Source: Patescibacteria group bacterium (lineage in GTDB: Bacteria > Patescibacteriota > Minisyncoccia > Phycocordibacterales > UBA12079). From it: a stretch of DNA of 12,284 nt. Each line of letters starts with the position of its first letter. Positions within the stretch are counted from its first letter, which is position 1. A program made the translations under genes and the position numbers. The stretch spans positions 1-12,284 of the forward strand of contig JAHJLO010000092.1 in NCBI GenBank assembly GCA_018821685.1, read 5' to 3'. The notes below the pieces were generated by a model, which saw only the letters and a program-made list of their open reading frames with translations, was not told where the DNA came from and did not search any database. Positions 5,758 to 10,800 of the stretch are shown piece by piece.

Positions 5758-7176
5758 ATGACTAAAATTTATAAACCAACAATAGGTTTGGAGATTCATG
5801 CTGAATTAAAAACAATTACAAAAATGTTTTGTAATTCAAAAAATAATCCAAACGAAATAAAACCTAACTCAAACATTTGTCCTGTGTGTATGGCTCACCC
5901 TGGGACTTTGCCTGTTATAAATAAAAAGGCTGTCGAGAGTGTTCTCCGGGTCGGGGTTGCTCTTGGGGGACAGTTAGCTGATTTTACTGAATTTGATCGT
6001 AAAAATTATTTTTACCCAGATATTCCAAAGGGATATCAGATTAGTCAGTATAAGTACCCTCTTGTTTCTGGAGGGAAATTAGTCGGTGTTGATATAACCA
6101 GGGTTCATTTAGAAGAGGATACCGCTAAATCAACTCACGATGTCGCTGGGCACAGCCTTATTGATTTTAATAGGGCAGGAGTTCCTTTGATGGAGCTCGT
6201 AACTGAACCCGTTGTAAAAGATGCTCAGCAAGCGAGTGAATTTGCTCGTGAATTGCAAATTTTATTAAGGTACTTAGATGTGAGTGACGCTAATATGGAT
6301 AAAGGAGAAATGAGAATCGAAGCTAATATTTCTGTAAGCGACACTGATAAGTTCGGAACAAAAGTAGAAGTAAAAAATTTAAATTCATTTAAAGTTGTTG
6401 AGAAAGCCATTGCCTATGAAATAAAAAGGCAGACTGAAGTTATAGAGGAGGGAGGTGTGATTGTTAAGGAAACCAGAGGGTGGGATGAAAACAAACAAGC
6501 AACATTTTCTCAAAGATTAAAAGAGGGATCTGAGGATTATCGATATTTTCCTGATCCTGATCTTCCTAAATTAAAATTAAGTGAAGTTCCTGAATTTAAT
6601 CGGAAAAAAATTGAAGAAGGTTTACCTGAATTGCCTTGGGAAAAAAGAGATCGTTACAGTGAGAAGTACGGAATAAAATCTGAGGATATCGAGATGTATA
6701 TTGTCGATGATTTTTACGGAAAGTTTTTTGAGTCCGTTGTTGAAAAAATTGGAGATAAAGATTTAATTAAACTTGCTTCAAATTATATTACCTCAGACGT
6801 CGTTGGATTAAAAAGAAATTCGGAAATTGAAGGTTTCGGAAAAATTCAAATTGATAATTTTACCCAGCTGATTAAAATGGCTGGAGAAGGAAAAATTTCA
6901 TCTCGGGGTGCTAAGGATATTTTAAAAATTATGTTTGAGGAAGGAGGTCTCCCCGAAGAAATTGCTGAAAAAAATAATTTAATCCAGAAGAGTGACGAAG
7001 GCGAATTAAGGGAAACTATTTTAAAAATTATTGATGAAAATAAACAAGCGGTAGAAGAATACAAAAAAGGAAAAGAAGCTTCTCTAAAATTTTTAATAGG
7101 ACAGGGGATGAAAGAGACGAAAGGTTCCGCCAATCCGAAAATGTTACAAGATTTATTTATAAGAGAATTAAGTTAA
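5758..7176 (+). CDS. gatB: Aspartyl/glutamyl-tRNA amidotransferase subunit B
   Basis: GatB is the kinase/transamidase-coupled subunit of GatCAB, which converts Glu-tRNA(Gln) or Asp-tRNA(Asn) to the amidated form when GlnRS or AsnRS is absent. The 472 residues are full length. Visible signatures are PTIGLEIHAELKT (7-19), FDRKNYFYPDIPKGYQISQ (near 80-98), DFNRAGVPLMELVTEP, YLDVSDANMDKGEMRIEANIS, KVEVKNLNSFK, ETRGWDENKQATFSQR and DYRYFPDPDLP. The C-terminal YqeY-like tail ends with EASLKFLIGQGMKETKGSANPKML. The zinc-site region reads FCNS (C25, S27) and CPVC (C41, C44), so only three of the four Cys found in zinc-containing GatB are present. gatA and gatC are not in the window, so the complex is encoded at separate loci. 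The ATG gives the expected N-terminus. An extended -10 promoter lies upstream and a strong terminator downstream. Confidence 0.97.
   Translation: MTKIYKPTIGLEIHAELKTITKMFCNSKNNPNEIKPNSNICPVCMAHPGTLPVINKKAVESVLRVGVALGGQLADFTEFDRKNYFYPDIPKGYQISQYKYPLVSGGKLVGVDITRVHLEEDTAKSTHDVAGHSLIDFNRAGVPLMELVTEPVVKDAQQASEFARELQILLRYLDVSDANMDKGEMRIEANISVSDTDKFGTKVEVKNLNSFKVVEKAIAYEIKRQTEVIEEGGVIVKETRGWDENKQATFSQRLKEGSEDYRYFPDPDLPKLKLSEVPEFNRKKIEEGLPELPWEKRDRYSEKYGIKSEDIEMYIVDDFYGKFFESVVEKIGDKDLIKLASNYITSDVVGLKRNSEIEGFGKIQIDNFTQLIKMAGEGKISSRGAKDILKIMFEEGGLPEEIAEKNNLIQKSDEGELRETILKIIDENKQAVEEYKKGKEASLKFLIGQGMKETKGSANPKMLQDLFIRELS
5814..5836 (+). repeat. 10-bp perfect inverted repeat inside gatB
   Basis: AATTACAAAA (5814-5823) and TTTTGTAATT (5827-5836) are exact reverse complements around ATG. 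The DNA encodes ITKMFCNS next to the first zinc-site cysteine, about 60 bases into the gene. This is another short-spacer perfect repeat near the 5' end of a gene; its role is unknown. Confidence 0.55.
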
Positions 7177-7299
7177 TTTCTTATAGTTTTATTAAATTTA
7201 AGTAGTTATTGGGCATTTTTATTAGCTTCATTTAAATTAAAATTTTCGCGATTTATATTCAGAAGTTAATTAGATTTTGAATTAAAAACACTAATTTAT

Positions 7300-7340
7300 A
7301 AATTTAAAAAAGACCACCCTCCGTGGTCTTTTTTAAATTT
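7300..7340 (+). terminator. Strong bidirectional terminator after gatB
   Basis: An 18-bp perfect stem (7300-7317 with 7323-7340) has GACCAC and GTGGTC at its GC-rich top and the loop CCTCC. A6 precedes the GC core and T6 follows it, so it reads as an intrinsic terminator on both strands. It lies 124 bases after the gatB stop codon. Confidence 0.9.
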
Positions 7341-7446
7341 TACTATTTTTTTATAATGTTTTTACGGCTTTGATTAATATTAAAAATATTTTGTAAAACA
7401 TACGTATTTTCTGTGAAACATGTTGTTTTTGTATTTTATTTATTAC

Positions 7447-7460
7447 CTCGTATAGACGAG
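7447..7460. other. Small hairpin CTCGT-ATAG-ACGAG
   Basis: CTCGT (7447-7451) pairs with ACGAG (7456-7460) around ATAG. The same CTCGT/ACGAG stem core recurs in the terminator at 7738-7763, with a different loop. This is the only GC-containing stem in the middle of the spacer and could be part of a structured RNA. Confidence 0.3.
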
Positions 7461-7699
7461 ATGTTCTTTGTTTAAGCCAATATTTTAATAAGCACTTAGA
7501 AAGAATTTTATTTGTGATGTTGTTTCACAGGTCGTTCCCAAAACTTTTTGAGCTATTTCTTATAAGTTAATTTTTTTTAAGTAGCTATTTTATAAGGATT
7601 TTTATTCTAAAAAGGTAACTGATTTTTATCATAAAGAACCTATATGTTTGGTCTAAAAAAATCTTTTTATATCAAAAAATAAATCTATATTTTCTTTCA

Positions 7700-7739
7700 T
7701 TTCGTTTTTACAAAAAAGCTCTTTTTTGTAAAAACGAAA
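7700..7739. repeat. 19-bp perfect hairpin upstream of the orphan terminator
   Basis: TTTCGTTTTTACAAAAAAG (7700-7718) and its exact reverse complement (7721-7739) are separated only by CT. The right arm shares its last two bases with the next hairpin. A tandem of two perfect hairpins suggests RNA structure or a binding site rather than a simple terminator. Confidence 0.6.
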
Positions 7740-7771
7740 CTATCTCGTTCCAACGAGATAGTTCTATTTTT
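7738..7771 (+). terminator. Orphan rho-independent terminator upstream of the giant surface-protein gene
   Basis: AACTATCTCGTT (7738-7749) and AACGAGATAGTT (7752-7763) are exact reverse complements separated by CC, followed by CTATTTTT. This is a credible + strand terminator, but no gene lies between it and the gatB terminator 400 bp upstream. It may end a small RNA, or insulate the surface-protein gene from upstream transcription. Confidence 0.65.
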
Positions 7772-7801
7772 AAATGACTTTATCCACATTTTTAGACTAA
7801 A

Positions 7802-7833
7802 AATAACGAAAAAAATACGTTATTATATATAGT
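7802..7833 (+). promoter_or_regulatory. Promoter-proximal inverted repeat and -10-like sequence of the giant gene
   Basis: AATAACG (7802-7808) and CGTTATT (7818-7824) form a 7-base inverted repeat with a 9-base A-rich spacer. Overlapping -10-like hexamers (TATTAT at 7821, TATATA at 7824, TATAGT at 7828) end just before the ATG at 7835, again consistent with little or no leader; no Shine-Dalgarno sequence is visible. The inverted repeat overlaps the likely polymerase contact region and could be an operator. I cannot choose between the hexamers or show a -35 box. Confidence 0.35.
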
Positions 7834-7834
7834 A

Positions 7835-10800
7835 ATGATACCGGCAGGAGAAATATTTTTAAATGGTAAAAAGTACATCTCGTCTAAGAAAGCGAGTAAG
7901 CTTACAGGTTACACCAACGACTATGTTGGGCAACTTTGTCGAGGAAATAAAATTGAATCTCAAATGGTTGGAAGAGCTCGTTTTGTTGAAGAAGGTTCTC
8001 TTTTGAATTATGCAAAAAAACCAAAAGGAAATGAAAAATCTTTTTTTAATAAAACTGAAGATAATAAAAACCTAAAAAATGTTTTTGAAAAAACAGCTGA
8101 TCTTAAAAATAAAATATTAGCACCTCAGTACCTAATTTTTGGACAAAAAGTCGTGACCATGGTTTTGATGTTTGTTGTCGCTTTTGGAGGATATAAATTT
8201 AGTGAGACTCCTTTTGCTCAGGCGAGTTTTGAAAAAATTTCTTCTTCTTCAGATATTGTCGGTAGGGCTTTGTATAATTTTGCAGGAGGAACCTCCGAGA
8301 AAATTTCTGAAACAGGACGAAAAATTGTTTTAGGTTCGCAAGATATTTCAGGGAGAATAATTTTAGGAACGAATTCAATTTTAGATATCGCTGAAAATAA
8401 TATTTCTGGTGCCATCAATAATTTTGCTGAAGTTCAGAATAATAAAAAAGTGGCACAACTTGAAGGCGAGGAAGAGGGAGTTTCAGAAACTCTTTCGGTG
8501 GCGACAAAGGAAATTTCTTTTGGGGAAAACAAAAGTGTTGTTACCGAAAGTTTTCTTTCTTTGATTTCTGGTGGAGTAACAAAATTTGCTCAGAGCGTTT
8601 TTTCAAAAGTTAACTCTTCTTCCTCTTTTATAAAAAGTGGTTCAGAAAACAAAGTTGCTTCATTGCAGAAAGTTTATACTGAATCAATTGGTTATATAAT
8701 TGTTGGTACAAATTCTTCAGTTACTTCTGTTGGAAATTCAGTAATTCGACTAACAATCAATTTAAGCGAAAATATAAAACTTGGAGTTACTTCAGCAACT
8801 AATTTAGTTCTTGGCTTAACAAATAAAACAAAAAACCAACTAAGTAATTTCGCAATAATCAATAAAGAAAATAAAAACGAAATATTAGTTCAAAAAAATA
8901 AAGAAGAAACACCAGCTTTGTCGAAGTCAAAGTTATTAGAGAATCAGAAATTAGTTAAGGGATTAAATTCTTCCATTGGTTTTGTAAACTCTTCGGTTAA
9001 AAAAACAGTCGAAGAGACTTTTTCATTTTATAAAAATTATTTTGATTTAGTTACAAAAACATCAACTAAATTCGCAAAAGCTGAAATTGGCTACTTACAA
9101 AATATTAAGTCTTCTAATAAAAAAATCTTAGGGTCTATCAATATTGTTAAAAATATTTTAGTTGATAGTCCTAAATTTGCCGTTCGAAGTTTTGAAAATT
9201 TTGTTTCTACATATGAAGGTGGGTTAGAAGGAGTTGTTGCTCTAAATGAAAATATAAAAGATGTTTCTCGGGATAATACCAAAGTCGCTTTAAAAATACA
9301 AAATACAAATTTTGAAAACCCAACAAAAAATATAAATAACGATGGTGAAATTTTTGAAAAAAGTTTTGGAGTATTCACTTTTGCTAAGAATATAAAAAAG
9401 CAGGGAAATGAATTCGTTCAAAATATAATTGGAGGAGTAAATTTTTTAAGTATATCTTTTGCTAAATCAATTGATTCTTTGGCAATGACTTCAAAAAATA
9501 AATTAACAGGTTTATCTGATTTAACAAAAAATAAATCAAATGATTTCACTAACAATCTTGCTCTTGCCGCAAGAGAAACAGAACAAATTTCAAAAACTAA
9601 AGTTGAAACCTTCGCTCATGATTTTTATCAAACGGTTAATGGCCTGTTCGATAAATCTGGTAAAACAACTGTTATCGTAAAGGAAGAGGAAGTTAAAAAA
9701 GAACTAGAAGAAGAGCCTGTTCAGATTGTAAGAGAGATTGTTCAGCCAATAGAACAAACAACAGTAGTCAATCCAATCAGAGAAAGAACTGTTGAGACGA
9801 GGGTTGAAAGAGTTGTCTCTGGAGTGACACTAGCAGATCTTCAGGCTTTGAATAATGAACTTCGAGCAGAAATTTATAGAGTGGCAGACAATAGTACAGT
9901 CCAAACATCAAATAATTACAGAGCCATAGCTTTAACTAATAAAATTGATAACCTTTCATCGGTTACAATTAACAATTCAACTATCACAGGAGGAACAATT
10001 ACAGGAGCAACTTTTTCCGGTTCGACTCTTAATTTATCTAGTAGTTTGAGTGGATCGTCAGGTTCATTCTCGGGGAACCTGTCTTCGGGAGGAAATATAA
10101 CTGCCAGTGGAAACATAACCGCAGGAGGAAACTTACTTACTTCGGGGCAACTTACTGTTTCAGGAACAGCCACTTCTACAATGGCTGGTGATTTTGCTTT
10201 TAATAGTAGTACTCTATATATAGATTCTATAAATGGTAGAGTTGGAATCGGAACAACTTCACCTGAAGATACTCTTGCTATAAACGGAGTTGCTTACTTT
10301 GCCCCCATCTCAGCTCCTTCAAATACAGCAGACAGACTTTACAATGTTTCCAATGATTTATACTGGGCGGGTAATCTTATCGGAGGTGCTACTTCAGCCA
10401 ACTGGACATTATCAGGAAGTGATGCTTATCGATTAACAGGGAATGTTGGGATTGGAACAACTTCGCCAACTCACAAGTTGTCAGTAGAAGGAACTTCATC
10501 TCTAGGTAATCAAGCAAGAGCTGGATATTTTACAGCGACAACTAGCACCGCAACTTCAACATTTGCAGGAGGTTTGACTGTTGGAATAGACAAATTTGTT
10601 GTTGATAACAGTACTGGGTATGTGGGGATTGGGACTACGAGCCCTGAATACGCATTGGAAATAAATGGGAGTAGTCAGAATGGAATTTATATTGCGAATT
10701 CAGATTATAGTGGTAGTTACACAATAATTTCTCCTGGAGAAGAAATTATTATAGATAAAAGTTCATTAAGTCTCTCTGGGGATCCTGGCTTCTATACTTT

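Larger units (their letters stand above)
7177..7834. other. 658-bp non-coding AT-rich spacer with several hairpins
   Basis: I see no convincing protein-coding frame on either strand and no tRNA. It contains the gatB terminator (7300-7340), a small hairpin (7447-7460), a distant 10-base inverted repeat (CTGTGAAACA at 7411-7420 and TGTTTCACAG at 7521-7530), a 19-bp hairpin (7700-7739), an orphan terminator (7738-7771), a DnaA-box-like TTATCCACA (7780-7788) and the promoter-proximal inverted repeat of the giant gene (7802-7824). Two AT-rich segments, about 7176-7230 and 7552-7610, resemble each other loosely and both contain TTTAAGTAG followed by TTATT or CTATT. The stretch between the two terminators could encode a small RNA. 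Confidence 0.6.

Noticed and set aside
7176..7610. Imperfect direct repeat (about 7176-7230 and 7552-7610)
   Set aside because: Similarity is concentrated in A/T-rich sequence around TTTAAGTAG and is too weak to separate from composition without an alignment score.
7177..7834. Spacer as the replication origin
   Set aside because: Only one DnaA box was seen, and no dnaA, dnaN, rpmH or similar origin-linked gene is in the window.
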